Source of the DNA: DATKZM01 sp035527975
GTDB taxonomy: Bacteria; Pseudomonadota; Alphaproteobacteria; JAPULJ01
Direction of reading: 5' to 3'
Assembly (NCBI GenBank): GCA_035527975.1
Contig: DATKZM010000059.1
Coordinates: 1-64,000, forward strand
DNA: 64,000 bases
Shown: in pieces, positions 35,371 through 44,542 of the stretch
Position numbering within the stretch: position 1 is the first letter of the stretch
Layout: each line of letters opens with the position of its first letter
Notes under the pieces: generated by a model
The model's input: only the letters and a program-made list of their open reading frames with translations
The model's database searches: none
What the model was told of the DNA's origin: nothing
Made by a program: the position numbers and the translations under genes

Positions 35371-36070
35371 CGCTGCAACACCGACCGCGCGGCAGATCGC
35401 GGAAGACGACGTCGCGGAGTATCTCCGCCGGCATCCGGACTTTTTGTCCGAACGCCCCGATCTGATGCGGGTTCTGACCCCGCCGGCGCGCCGTAAGGGC
35501 GATGGCGTTGTCGATCTGCAGCAGTTCATGATCGAACGCCTGCGCACCGAAGTGGCGCGGCTGAAGAAGAACCAGCGCGTGCTGATCGGCGCCAACCGCG
35601 CCCACCGCATCCGCCAGAGCCGGATCAACGAGGCGGTCATCGACCTGTTGTCGGCGCGCAGCTTCGAGGAGGTTATCCAGACACTGACAACCGATCTGTC
35701 GATGCGCCTCGATGTCGATGCGGTCGCGCTTTGTGTCGAGACCGAGGAGGCAAACGTCCCCGGCGTCACCCGCGGCGGCGTGCGCGTCCTACGCCCCGGC
35801 ACAATCGACGCCGTCATGGGTGCCAGCAACGACGTTGTGCTCGGCGCCTCCGCCGCCGGTGATCGGCGGATCTTCCGTCAGGCGGCGGGGCTGGTGCAGT
35901 CGGACGCGCTGATGCGCTTGCGGATCAGCGCGCTGGCGCCGGCGGGGCTGCTGGCGCTGGGCTCGCGCGACGCGGCGCGCTTCCAGGACGGCGAAAGCAC
36001 CGAGTTGCTCGACTTCCTGGCGCGCGTTGTCGAAGCCATCCTGCGCACATGGCTCAACCTGCCAAGCTGA
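35354..36070 (+). CDS. DUF484 family protein
   Basis: A 238-residue protein read from the GTG at 35354 (VTGPSSAATPTARQI), overlapping the end of fsa. The N-terminal segment DDVAEYLRRHPDFLSERPDL and the GAF-like remainder are the DUF484 pattern. A short coiled coil near residues 60-80 is likely. It is commonly next to xerC, as here, where the xerC start overlaps it by 22 bp. Function unproven; a link to chromosome processing is only from context. Confidence 0.88.
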   Translation: MTGPSSAATPTARQIAEDDVAEYLRRHPDFLSERPDLMRVLTPPARRKGDGVVDLQQFMIERLRTEVARLKKNQRVLIGANRAHRIRQSRINEAVIDLLSARSFEEVIQTLTTDLSMRLDVDAVALCVETEEANVPGVTRGGVRVLRPGTIDAVMGASNDVVLGASAAGDRRIFRQAAGLVQSDALMRLRISALAPAGLLALGSRDAARFQDGESTELLDFLARVVEAILRTWLNLPS

Positions 36071-36996
36071 ACGACGGCGCAGCCGCGCTGACACGGGCGA
36101 TCGAGGAATGGCGCCGCTGGCTCGAAGCCGAGCGCCGCGCCGCCGACCTTACGACGCGCGCTTACCTTCGTGACCTGACCGCTTTCCTCGATTTTCTTAT
36201 CGGCCACTTTGGCGAGGCGCCGACGCTGGGCGTCTTGTCCGCGCTCAAGCTCGCCGACTTTCGGGCCTGGCTCGCCATGCGCACCGGCGAAGGCTACCGC
36301 AAGACCTCGACCGCCCGCGCGCTGTCCTCGGTGCGCAGCTTCTTCCGCTACATAGAACGCGCGGGCCTGGCCGAAAATGCCGCCATCCGTCAGCTGCGCG
36401 GCCCGAAGCTGCCGCATGCCGTGCCCAAACCCCTGACCGAAAGCGAGGCCGCCGCGACGCTCGAGCACGGCGCCCAGATCGCCGGCGCCGCCTGGATCGG
36501 CAAGCGCGACGCGGCGGTGCTCGTGCTGCTCTATGGCTGCGGCCTGCGCATTGACGAGGCGCTGGCCCTCAATTTCGGCCAACGCCCAAGCGGCGAGGCC
36601 ATGATGATCCGCGGCAAGGGCGGCAAGGAGCGTATCGTCCCCGTGCTGCCGGCGGTCCACGAGGCGATCGATGCCTATATTGCCGTGTGCCCGTATCCGC
36701 TGACACGCGACGGCGCATTATTTGTCGGTGCGCGGGGCGGACGTCTGGGCGCCCGTACCGTCCAGGGGCTGATGGCCAAGCTGCGGTCGCGGCTCGACCT
36801 GCCCGCCTCGGCGACCCCGCACGCGCTCCGGCACAGCTTCGCGACGCATTTGCTCGCGGCCGGCGGCGACCTTCGCGCGATCCAGGAATTGCTCGGCCAC
36901 GCCTCGCTCTCGACGACGCAGCGCTATACCGATGTCGATGCCGATGCACTGCTCGCCGTCTACGACCGGGCGCATCCACGCGCCCACCGCGGCTAA
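36049..36996 (+). CDS. xerC: Tyrosine recombinase XerC
   Basis: Acts with XerD at dif to resolve chromosome dimers. The 315-residue protein has the N-terminal SAM-like DNA-binding domain and the full catalytic set: Arg167 (CGLRIDEAL), Lys190 (RGKGGKERIVP), His258 and Arg261 (HALRHSFATHLL), His284 (LLGHASLSTTQRYT) and nucleophile Tyr293. Context fsa-DUF484-xerC and not a phage neighbourhood supports the housekeeping role. Confidence 0.94.
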   Translation: MAQPAKLNDGAAALTRAIEEWRRWLEAERRAADLTTRAYLRDLTAFLDFLIGHFGEAPTLGVLSALKLADFRAWLAMRTGEGYRKTSTARALSSVRSFFRYIERAGLAENAAIRQLRGPKLPHAVPKPLTESEAAATLEHGAQIAGAAWIGKRDAAVLVLLYGCGLRIDEALALNFGQRPSGEAMMIRGKGGKERIVPVLPAVHEAIDAYIAVCPYPLTRDGALFVGARGGRLGARTVQGLMAKLRSRLDLPASATPHALRHSFATHLLAAGGDLRAIQELLGHASLSTTQRYTDVDADALLAVYDRAHPRAHRG

Positions 36997-37006
36997 GGCA
37001 GATCGC

Positions 37007-37939
37007 GTGCCGCTCGACCCCCAATGCCAGGCCATCGTCCACGCCGCAGCCGAACGCGGCTCGGTCTTCGATGCGCGAACGCCCGACGAAGCCCGCGCGC
37101 TCTTAGCGGCGAGCACCGCGATTTTCGCACCGCAGGCGCCCGCTCTCAAGAAAGTTGAGGATCGAGCGATCCCCGGGCCCAGCGGCGATGTGCCGGTACG
37201 TGTCTACACGCCCGAGGCGGACGGCGTGCTGCCGGTACTTGTCTATTTCCACGGCGGCGGCTGGGCCTTCGGCGATCTTGAGAGCCATGACGCGATGTGC
37301 CGGATCATCGCCCACCAGGCAGGCTGCCTCGTCGTCGCCGTCGACTACCGCCTGGCGCCGGAGCACAAATTCCCGGCCGGGCTCGAGGACTGCATCGCTG
37401 CAACGCGCTGGTGCGCCGAACATGGGCGCGAGATCGGCGGCGATCCCGCGCGGCTGGCCGTCGGCGGCGACAGCGCCGGCGGCAACCTCGCCGCGGCGGT
37501 GGCCCAGGCGGCGCGCAACGGGGGCGGACCCAAGCTGGCGTTGCAATGGCTGATCTATCCTGCCGTCGACTTCACCGCAGACAATGCGTCGCTGCGCGAG
37601 AACGCCGAGGGCTTTCTGCTGACCAAGGCGGCGATCGACTGGACGCTCAAGCAGTATGTGACCGACGCAAGCGAGGCGCGCGACCCGCGCGCGTCTCCAG
37701 GGCTTGCGAGCGACCTTGCCGGCCTGCCACCCGCCTTGGTCCAGACCGCCGAGTTCGATCCGCTCCGCGACGAGGGCGAGGCTTATGCCGATGCGCTCAA
37801 AGCGGCGGGCGTGCCGACCGAGACGATCCGCTATGACGGCATGGTGCACGGCTTCATGCGCATGGGCGCATTGGTCGATCGCGCCGCGGTGGGTCTGAAC
37901 GACGGTGCTTCGGCGCTCAGGAAAGCCTTCTCCGGCTGA
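37007..37939 (+). CDS. Alpha/beta hydrolase of the hormone-sensitive-lipase (fold-3) family
   Basis: The 310-residue protein from the GTG at 37007 has the HSL oxyanion motif FHGGGWAFGD (81-90) and nucleophile motif GDSAGG (154-159, Ser156). Acid and base candidates are TAEFDPLRDEGEAY and GMVHGF. It should hydrolyse short acyl esters. No signal peptide is present. It follows xerC by 10 bp and meets the MFS gene tail-to-tail. Confidence 0.9.
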   Translation: MPLDPQCQAIVHAAAERGSVFDARTPDEARALLAASTAIFAPQAPALKKVEDRAIPGPSGDVPVRVYTPEADGVLPVLVYFHGGGWAFGDLESHDAMCRIIAHQAGCLVVAVDYRLAPEHKFPAGLEDCIAATRWCAEHGREIGGDPARLAVGGDSAGGNLAAAVAQAARNGGGPKLALQWLIYPAVDFTADNASLRENAEGFLLTKAAIDWTLKQYVTDASEARDPRASPGLASDLAGLPPALVQTAEFDPLRDEGEAYADALKAAGVPTETIRYDGMVHGFMRMGALVDRAAVGLNDGASALRKAFSG

Positions 37940-37942
37940 GCT

Positions 37943-39178
37943 TCAGGCCGACCGGCTTGTCCCCGCCATCCGCGCCTGCGCCGCCCGCGCGCCCATCGTC
38001 AGCGCGAAAGGCCCCAGCACGGCCACCGCCCCCAGGGAGACGAAGGCAAAGCCCCAGGCCGTGGCAACCGCGCGCCCGCCCGCAAGATCGAGGATCAGCC
38101 CGAAGACCGGCGGTGCAGCGGCGGCGCCGACGAAGCCGATGGTCGAATGCACCGCCATTGTGGCGCCGCGATAGGCAGGCTCGGCCGCCTCGACCATGCC
38201 GGCGGTCAACGAAGCCGAATCGCCCATCAGAAGCGCCGCGTAGACGAGCGCCATCTCCACCACCAGCGAATAGTCGAGCGCGCCGGAAAAGCCGAGCCCA
38301 GTTCCGAAGACCGCGCAGACGATCATGATCGTCGCGATCACCCGCCGCCGGCCAAAGCGCATGGCAAGCTCGTTGCCGAAAATGCTCGCCGGCGTGCCAA
38401 CCAGCATAAAGACAGTCGCTACCACGGTCGGCGGCAGCCAGACGTTGGGGTCGGCCTGCACACTGGCGCTGAAGACGAGGAAGGCAACGATCCAGGCTCG
38501 CAAGCCGAAAAGCTCCCAGACGTGAGCGGTGTATCCGAGCACATAGCCCATCGCCTCGCGGTTGCGAAACACGGGCCGAAAATCCAGCAGATGCGTGTCG
38601 GGCCTGCCCGGCGCCTCGGCCTCGTGTCGCCCCAGCACGACCGCCGCCATCACGAAGGCCACGCTCGAACAGGCCGCCGCCGCCAGGAAGACGCTCCGCC
38701 AGTCGAAAGAGCGCGCGACCTCACCAGCGAGGAGATAGGACAGGCTCATGCCGATCCCGAAACTTGCCGTGTAGAACGCAACCGCGCGCGACTGCGCCTC
38801 GCCCTTCAAGCGGTCGGTCAGCGCCCGCAGTCCCGGCATGTAAGTGCCGGCAAGACCAATCCCCGTCAGCATCCGCCAGAACGCCGCCGTCCAGAAACCG
38901 TCGGCGAAGAGCGCGAAACCCGCCGCGCCAATGCCGCCTATCGCGGCCCCCGTCAGGAAGATGAGGCGCGCATCGACCCGGTCGGTGAGGCTGGTCAGCA
39001 CCGGCACCATGAGCACGTAGCCGGCAAAATAAATCCCGCCGATCCAGCCGGCATCAGTGTTGCTGAGCTGCCATTCGGCGGCAAGGCTGGGCAACAGCGC
39101 CGCAAAGCTGGAAATCCCCATCATCGCCAGGACTTCGACCGCACACATCAAGGCGATCAGGCGAACGGGTTTGATCAC
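37943..39178 (-). CDS. MFS transporter
   Basis: A 411-residue membrane protein with the twelve hydrophobic segments of the major facilitator superfamily. The cytoplasmic loop motif is seen as GYVLMVPVLTSLTDRVDARL. The substrate cannot be named. It overlaps the upstream FkbM-type methyltransferase gene by 4 bp and may be co-transcribed with it. Confidence 0.88.
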   Translation of the reverse strand: MIKPVRLIALMCAVEVLAMMGISSFAALLPSLAAEWQLSNTDAGWIGGIYFAGYVLMVPVLTSLTDRVDARLIFLTGAAIGGIGAAGFALFADGFWTAAFWRMLTGIGLAGTYMPGLRALTDRLKGEAQSRAVAFYTASFGIGMSLSYLLAGEVARSFDWRSVFLAAAACSSVAFVMAAVVLGRHEAEAPGRPDTHLLDFRPVFRNREAMGYVLGYTAHVWELFGLRAWIVAFLVFSASVQADPNVWLPPTVVATVFMLVGTPASIFGNELAMRFGRRRVIATIMIVCAVFGTGLGFSGALDYSLVVEMALVYAALLMGDSASLTAGMVEAAEPAYRGATMAVHSTIGFVGAAAAPPVFGLILDLAGGRAVATAWGFAFVSLGAVAVLGPFALTMGARAAQARMAGTSRSA

Positions 39179-39906
39179 CGTGGTTTGTCCAGCTTGCCGC
39201 GCCGCATGAATACCCCGTCGAACTGCAGCATCCGTTTCAGGTGCCGGTCGTAATAACCTGGCAGCACGAAGCTGAGCGCAAAGCCCGCCGCCTCGATGCG
39301 GTCGACCAGCGCCCGCCAGTCGCCCTCACCCTGGTAAAGCGGCGTCAGCGAGAGCTCGACCTGAAGCCCCGCCAGCCGCGGCAAGGTTGCCGCCGCGCCG
39401 TCGAGCACCGCGCGCTCGTAGCCTTGCGTGTCGATCTTGAGGAAGGCGCGATCATCCGCGCCGATATAATCTGCGAACACTCTGTCAAGCGTCCGCACCG
39501 CGACTATCTCCGTGCCGGCGGCCGCCGAGCTCGGCGAGACGCGCAGGATCTCGTCCCTGAGCGGCAGCAGCGAGCTCATATCGGTCTCCTTCGAGACGGT
39601 GATCTCGGCCTGACCGTCGGCCGCGCCCAACGCCATCGCCGGCGCCACCTGCCAGTCCGCATCGCGCGCGGCATTGGCCGTGAGTTTTGCGTGAGCGGCC
39701 GCGACCGGCTCGAACGAAACCACCCGGCCTGACCAGCCGGCAGCACGCAGATAGCCGACATACTGGCCCTCATTGGCGCCGACATCGAGCAGCACGGTGA
39801 CGCCAGCATCGTCGAGCATCGCGGCGATGCGTTGCCAATGGGCAATCGGCGCCTTGACATAGTCGAGGCCGATGCGGCGCAGCAGCTTGCGGAATGGCCG
39901 GGCCAT
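39175..39906 (-). CDS. FkbM-family methyltransferase
   Basis: A 243-residue SAM-dependent methyltransferase. The SAM-binding motif is VTVLLDVGANEGQYVGYLR (about 34-52), followed by VVSFEPVAAAH and the FkbM-type FLKIDTQGYERAVLDGA. FkbM-like enzymes methylate hydroxyls of sugars and secondary metabolites; the acceptor is unknown. It overlaps the MFS gene by 4 bp. Confidence 0.9.
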   Translation of the reverse strand: MARPFRKLLRRIGLDYVKAPIAHWQRIAAMLDDAGVTVLLDVGANEGQYVGYLRAAGWSGRVVSFEPVAAAHAKLTANAARDADWQVAPAMALGAADGQAEITVSKETDMSSLLPLRDEILRVSPSSAAAGTEIVAVRTLDRVFADYIGADDRAFLKIDTQGYERAVLDGAAATLPRLAGLQVELSLTPLYQGEGDWRALVDRIEAAGFALSFVLPGYYDRHLKRMLQFDGVFMRRGKLDKPR

Positions 39907-39919
39907 CAGCGTGCCCGGC

Positions 39920-40336
39920 TCAGGCCTTCTTGCGGTTGTTCTTGAGGATCTTGTTGACCCAGTACTTGGCCTTGACCTCGGCCTCCTCGAACTTGCCGGT
40001 CCAGGAAGGATAGCGGTCGCGCGCCTTGCGGCGGAACCGCATGCGCCACATCCGCGTGCGCGGGCTGACCCGGCCGAGGATATACATGCCGACGAGCAGG
40101 AAGAGGATGCCCTGGAGGATCGGCAGGAAGATGCCGAGAATACCGAGGAAGATGAACATCCACCCCGTCAAGCGCAGCAGAAAACGCTTCCATGTTGTGT
40201 TTTTCGTGCGGTTGCGACGACGCAAGCGCGCGGCCTTCCGCGCATCGGGGCTTGGCTTTGGCCGCGCGCGGTTTGCGCCGGGGCCGGTGGTGGTCCCGGT
40301 CTTGTCTTCGCCCGTTGCAGTGTCGCCCGTCGCCAT
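39920..40336 (-). CDS. PGPGW-type small membrane protein
   Basis: The 138-residue protein has a basic Pro/Arg-rich N-terminus, then a hydrophobic hairpin of two helices (LTGWMFIFLGILGIFLPIL and GILFLLVGMYILG), then a basic helix (TRMWRMRFRRKARDRYPSW). This fits the PGPGW/DUF454-like transmembrane family. No function is known. It lies between the FkbM gene and lpdA on the same strand. Confidence 0.65.
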   Translation of the reverse strand: MATGDTATGEDKTGTTTGPGANRARPKPSPDARKAARLRRRNRTKNTTWKRFLLRLTGWMFIFLGILGIFLPILQGILFLLVGMYILGRVSPRTRMWRMRFRRKARDRYPSWTGKFEEAEVKAKYWVNKILKNNRKKA

Positions 40337-40367
40337 ATGATTGAGATATGTGGTTCCAGATATGATG

Positions 40368-41765
40368 CTAGATGTGGATCGGGCGACCCTCGACCGCGAG
40401 CGCGGCTTCCTTGACCGCCTCGTTGAGGGTCGGGTGGGCGTGGAAGGCGCGCGCGATGTCCTCGGCCGCGCCGCCGAACTCCATTGCCATCACCGCTTCG
40501 TGGATCAGCGTGCCGGCGTCGGGCCCGATGATGTGCGCCCCCAGCACCCAGTCCGACTTGGCATCGGCGAGGATCTTCACGAAGCCGTCGGTATCGTCAT
40601 TGGCCTTGGCGCGGCTGTTCGCGGCGAAGGGAAATTTGCCGATCTTGTAGTCGACGCCGGCCTCCTTCAGCTCCTCTTCGGTCTTGCCCACGGTGGCGAC
40701 CTCGGGCCAGGTGTAGACCACGCCCGGAACCGTGTCGTAATTCACATGGCCGTGCTGGCCGGCCATGATCTCGGCGGCGGCGATGCCCTCCTCTTCGGCC
40801 TTGTGCGCCAGCATCGGGCCGGGGATCGCATCGCCGATGGCGAAGATGCCCTCGACATTGGTCCGGTAGTTCTTGTCGACCTGGATGAAGCCGCGATTGT
40901 CCATCGCTACGCCCAGCGCATCGAGCCCAAGACCCTCGGTGTAAGGCCGCCGGCCGATCGCAACCAGCACGATATCGGCCTTCAGCGTCTCCGCCGCGCC
41001 GCCCGCCTTGGCGGGCTCGACGGTGAGCGAGACACCGGTCTTGTTCGCCTTGGCGCTGGTCACCTTGGAGCCCAGCTTGAAGTCGAGGCCCTGGCGGGCA
41101 AGCAGGCGCTGCAGCATCTTGGCGGTCTCGCCGTCCATGCCGGGGCAGATGCGGTCGAGGAATTCGACCACCGTAACCTTGGCGCCGAGGCGCGCCCAGA
41201 CCGAGCCCATCTCCAGGCCGATATAGCCCGCGCCGACGACCACCAGCGACTTCGGCACTTCGCTGAGCTCCAGCGCGCCGGTCGATGAGACGATCCGCTT
41301 TTCGTCGATCTCCACCCCCGGCAGCGGCATCACGTCGGAGCCGGTGGCGATCAGGATGTGCTTGGCGGCGAGCTTCTTCTTGGCGTCGACCGTGACCTCG
41401 CCGGGCGCCGTGACCGCGCCGGCGCCCTTCACGTAGTCGATCTTGTTCTTCTTGAAGAGGAACTCGATGCCGCCGGTGAGCTGGCTGACAACCTTGTCTT
41501 TGCGCGCCATCATCGCCTTGAGATCAAGCTCGATCTTGGAGATCTTGATGCCGTGTTTTGCGAAGTCGTGGCTTGCCTGGGCGAAAAGGTGCGAGGATTC
41601 CAGCAGCGCCTTCGACGGGATGCAGCCGACATTGAGGCAGGTGCCGCCCAGACTGCCGCGCTTTTCCACGCACGCCGTCTTCAGGCCGAGCTGTGCTGCC
41701 CGAATTGCCGCGACGTAGCCGCCTGGGCCCGCGCCGATCACGATCAAATCGTAGCTCTCCGCCAT
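40368..41765 (-). CDS. lpdA: Dihydrolipoyl dehydrogenase (E3)
   Basis: FAD-dependent E3 of 2-oxoacid dehydrogenase complexes, 465 residues. It has an N-terminal FAD site (DLIVIGAGPGGYVAAIRAAQ), redox-active disulfide GGTCLNVGCIPSK (Cys43/Cys48), NAD site (VVVGAGYIGLEMGSVW) and the C-terminal dimer-interface active site HAHPTLNEAVKEAAL. It lies near the odhB-sucA genes, so it likely serves 2-oxoglutarate dehydrogenase, though 3 kb of unrelated genes intervene. Confidence 0.97.
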   Translation of the reverse strand: MAESYDLIVIGAGPGGYVAAIRAAQLGLKTACVEKRGSLGGTCLNVGCIPSKALLESSHLFAQASHDFAKHGIKISKIELDLKAMMARKDKVVSQLTGGIEFLFKKNKIDYVKGAGAVTAPGEVTVDAKKKLAAKHILIATGSDVMPLPGVEIDEKRIVSSTGALELSEVPKSLVVVGAGYIGLEMGSVWARLGAKVTVVEFLDRICPGMDGETAKMLQRLLARQGLDFKLGSKVTSAKANKTGVSLTVEPAKAGGAAETLKADIVLVAIGRRPYTEGLGLDALGVAMDNRGFIQVDKNYRTNVEGIFAIGDAIPGPMLAHKAEEEGIAAAEIMAGQHGHVNYDTVPGVVYTWPEVATVGKTEEELKEAGVDYKIGKFPFAANSRAKANDDTDGFVKILADAKSDWVLGAHIIGPDAGTLIHEAVMAMEFGGAAEDIARAFHAHPTLNEAVKEAALAVEGRPIHI

Positions 41766-42057
41766 ATCGTTCCTTTATGCGTTCGCGCGCCGCTTGGCGC
41801 ATGTAGGTGGACGCCAATTGGCGCGGGGCGCTGCCGACACGCTCTCCAGCCTATATGGGCGTATCACACAAAAACTGCACGATCCTAAAGGCGCGCGCAG
41901 CAAAAAATCCCATGGCGTGCATACAGCGCAAATCATGGGGACGCATTTTGACGTTCAAGCGATAGGCAAACGCTGCGGCGCTCAATATGTTCTTGTCTGC
42001 ATGTTCGTGTCTGGGACCGCGGGCTAAGGTCGCGAGATCATTCCGAGGAGGATTGCG

Positions 42058-42471
42058 ATGGAAGCTGTCTGGCAAAGCGTTCTCGCCGGGGCGCCGGTAT
42101 TGCTGCTTCACGTCTCGATCGCGCTGGCGATCCTCATCATCGGCACGGTGATCTACGTCTGGATGACGCCCTGGGAGGACTTGAAGCTGGTCCGCGAGGG
42201 CAATACCGCGGCCGGCATCGCGCTTGGCGGCATCATCCTCGGTCTCGGCATCCCGGTCGCCGCCTGCATCCCCGGCGCGGTTAGCCACTGGGACATTCTG
42301 TTCTGGGGCGTGATCACGCTGATCCTGCAGATGATCACTTTCAAAGTGCTCGACCTCATCCTGAGCGGCCTGCCCGCGCGTATCGAGGCGGGCGAGATTG
42401 GCGCCGCGGTGGTACTGAGCGCGGCCAAGCTCGCGGTCGCCGCCATCGTCGCGGCGGCGGTCTCGGTCTGA
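42058..42471 (+). CDS. DUF350 family inner-membrane protein
   Basis: A 137-residue protein with four predicted membrane helices (LLLHVSIALAILIIGTVIYV, the segment around 52-75, LFWGVITLILQMITFKVLDL, and AAVVLSAAKLAVAAIVAAA). The conserved loop LVREGNTAAGIALGG is characteristic of DUF350 (YjfL-like). A strong ribosome site GGAGGA precedes the ATG. The trypsin-like protease follows 22 bp downstream. Function unknown. Confidence 0.85.
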   Translation: MEAVWQSVLAGAPVLLLHVSIALAILIIGTVIYVWMTPWEDLKLVREGNTAAGIALGGIILGLGIPVAACIPGAVSHWDILFWGVITLILQMITFKVLDLILSGLPARIEAGEIGAAVVLSAAKLAVAAIVAAAVSV

Positions 42472-42493
42472 GGGAAAAGGCCGGCACGGCATC

Positions 42494-43522
42494 ATGCAAC
42501 GCCTCGTCCTCGCGGCCATCGTGCTTATCGTGCTGGCGTCGCTGGGCGCGCGATATCTGGGCACCGACGATGCATCTCCCCGGCAGCCGGCACCGGGGCC
42601 CGGGGCCAGCCCCAATCCACGCGCCGATGCGGGCCAGGGGCGCGCACGGCGTCGGCCTGCCCGCCAGCCCGCGCGCGCCCCTGACGGTGACTGGCAGCGG
42701 CCCGATGGCGGCCGCGCCCCGGGCTGGGGCGAACCCGATTCCGGCAAGGACGGCGGCGCCAGAGGCCGCGGCGGCAATGAAGGCGGCGGGCGGGCGTTGC
42801 GGCCGGCCTCGCCCGGCGACCCCTCGATCCGGATTGAGATCCCGGCGCGGGTAAGTTCATCGTCGGGCACCGCTTTCTCGATCGATTCGCGCGGGCTCTG
42901 GATGACCGCGCGCCATGTCGTCGATAGCTGCCCCAAGGCCTACATACTGACCGGCGCGCGGCGCGGCATGCTGGTGAAGCGCGTCTACGTCCATCCCTCC
43001 GCCGACATCGCCTTCGTCACCACCGATCGCGGCGCGCCGGCTTTTGCCTTCGCCTGGGACACGCTGCGGGTCGGGCAGACCGGCTATCATTTCGGCTTTC
43101 CCAAAGGCCGGCCGGGCGACGTCAAATCGCGGCTGATCGGCCGGAGGGTCATGCGCGTGCACGGGCGATACAGCACTGCCGAGCCCATTGTCGCCTGGGT
43201 CGAACGGGTGCGCATACCCGATACTTACGAAGGCCTTGGCGGCATCAGCGGCGGGCCAGCCTTCGATGCCCAAGGACGGGTGATCGGGGTGACCGTGGCG
43301 GGCACGGTACGGCGTGGCCGGGTCTACACGACCGCTGCCGTTTCGATGCGCGCAGCGCTCGCCCGCGCCCGCATCAGGCGCGGCGATGGCCAAAAAACCG
43401 GCGCCATCCCCGGAACCGGCTTTGCCGATTTCGCGCGCGCACTGCGCAGTCGTCTGTCGATCGCCAAGATCGTCTGTCTGGTACCACAGCGCCGCAGAAG
43501 TCCGCGCCGGCCGACTTACTAG
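42494..43522 (+). CDS. Membrane-anchored trypsin-like serine protease
   Basis: The 342-residue protein has an N-terminal signal anchor (residues 1-20), a long Pro/Gly/Arg-rich linker (25-108) and a chymotrypsin-fold domain. The apparent catalytic triad is His141 (MTARHVVDSC), Asp171 (HPSADIAFV) and Ser252 (GLGGISGGPAF). It lacks a visible PDZ domain, unlike DegP. The C-terminus is basic. It is likely periplasmic and co-transcribed with the DUF350 gene. Confidence 0.8.
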   Translation: MQRLVLAAIVLIVLASLGARYLGTDDASPRQPAPGPGASPNPRADAGQGRARRRPARQPARAPDGDWQRPDGGRAPGWGEPDSGKDGGARGRGGNEGGGRALRPASPGDPSIRIEIPARVSSSSGTAFSIDSRGLWMTARHVVDSCPKAYILTGARRGMLVKRVYVHPSADIAFVTTDRGAPAFAFAWDTLRVGQTGYHFGFPKGRPGDVKSRLIGRRVMRVHGRYSTAEPIVAWVERVRIPDTYEGLGGISGGPAFDAQGRVIGVTVAGTVRRGRVYTTAAVSMRAALARARIRRGDGQKTGAIPGTGFADFARALRSRLSIAKIVCLVPQRRRSPRRPTY

Positions 43523-43675
43523 CGCAAGTCAGAACAGGTTGCACCATCAAGGCAAGAACCGAGACGAATTCACCTTATATTTCAATTCGTTAAGAACGGA
43601 CCCCCCAAGAGGTCCAAGCATAAGCCTTTGCGGATATTGATCAATCTTCGCTCGGCACGCTGCCCCCCCCCGCAC

Positions 43676-44311
43676 TCAGCCGCGCACCTCTATCTTGACC
43701 GGCGTGCAGTTGTAAGCATTGCACGGCGCCAGCACGTCCATCGGGCAGTTGGAGAGCCCGACCAGGCAATCGATCAGCGCCTCGAACTCGATGTAATCGC
43801 CGGGCTTGGAGACCGGGTAGTCGATCACCCAATGGCCGCCCGCGCAGTCGTGATGGTAGTTCATGAAGAGGTCCATCGTGTCCGGGATGTCCTCGGGCAG
43901 GATGTCGTAGGGCGCCAGCGCGTTGGCGATGTTCTCATGGCAGCCGTCGAGCGCCCCGATGCCGTATGATTCGTACATGAAGCGGTTGCACATCCGGTTG
44001 TGGACGTCGTGCACGCCCTTGGGCTCGGGGGTTTCCTTGAAGATCGTCATCATCGGCCGGCAGATGGTCGACAGCAGCGTGTCGCCCTCGACCAGCTTGT
44101 CACGCGGCACGTAAGCCTGGCCCGGCTTGGGCACGTAGCGGGTGCGTGAATAGGAGGTCGAGAGCTTCTCGCGCGTATTGGCGGCATTGAACACCGCCAT
44201 GTCGACGACCTGCTGGCCTTCCAGGTCGGTCACGCGCAGATGCTGGCCGGCCTTGATCTCCACCGCCAGGCCGGTCTTGGGCGGCATCACCTTCTCGAAC
44301 ACGACATCCAT
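43676..44311 (-). CDS. Urea carboxylase-associated family protein (DUF1989)
   Basis: The 211-residue protein matches the DUF1989 pattern: LRVTDLEGQQVVDMAVFNAA, STSYSRTRYVPKPGQAYVPR, and DCAGGHWVIDYP near the middle, with CNAYNCTPVKIEVRG at the end. Members occur with urea carboxylase and amino-acid degradation genes, but none is present here. Function not established. It is downstream of the dehydroquinase-like gene on the same strand, with a REP palindrome between. Confidence 0.8.
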   Translation of the reverse strand: MDVVFEKVMPPKTGLAVEIKAGQHLRVTDLEGQQVVDMAVFNAANTREKLSTSYSRTRYVPKPGQAYVPRDKLVEGDTLLSTICRPMMTIFKETPEPKGVHDVHNRMCNRFMYESYGIGALDGCHENIANALAPYDILPEDIPDTMDLFMNYHHDCAGGHWVIDYPVSKPGDYIEFEALIDCLVGLSNCPMDVLAPCNAYNCTPVKIEVRG

Positions 44312-44430
44312 GGATTTATCCCCCTTGGTTGTGGTCGCCGGTGCGCGCGGACGAAACGCAACAACTCACCGAGCGCCGGGAGCTCGCGCGCCGCCGCCGG
44401 CCGACATACTAATACCTGATGCCATCGTTG

Positions 44431-44458
44431 GTCCCTCTCCCGCTTGCGGGAGAGGGAC
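44431..44458. repeat. REP-like palindrome with 13-bp arms
   Basis: GTCCCTCTCCCGC and its exact reverse complement flank a TT spacer. The 24-bp core is shared with the element at 12259-12282. It lies between the dehydroquinase-like and DUF1989 genes and may uncouple them. Confidence 0.8.
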
Positions 44459-44542
44459 TGCCGCAACCGCTTGCCAGTGACGAAACAAGTCCTCGGGATT
44501 CGTTCGAGCAATTGGCGTTTCAGTGTCGTGCTGACACCAACA

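Noticed and set aside
34567..35829. Upstream extension of the priA reading frame
   Set aside because: It is antisense to fsa and DUF484; PriA homology starts near 34566.
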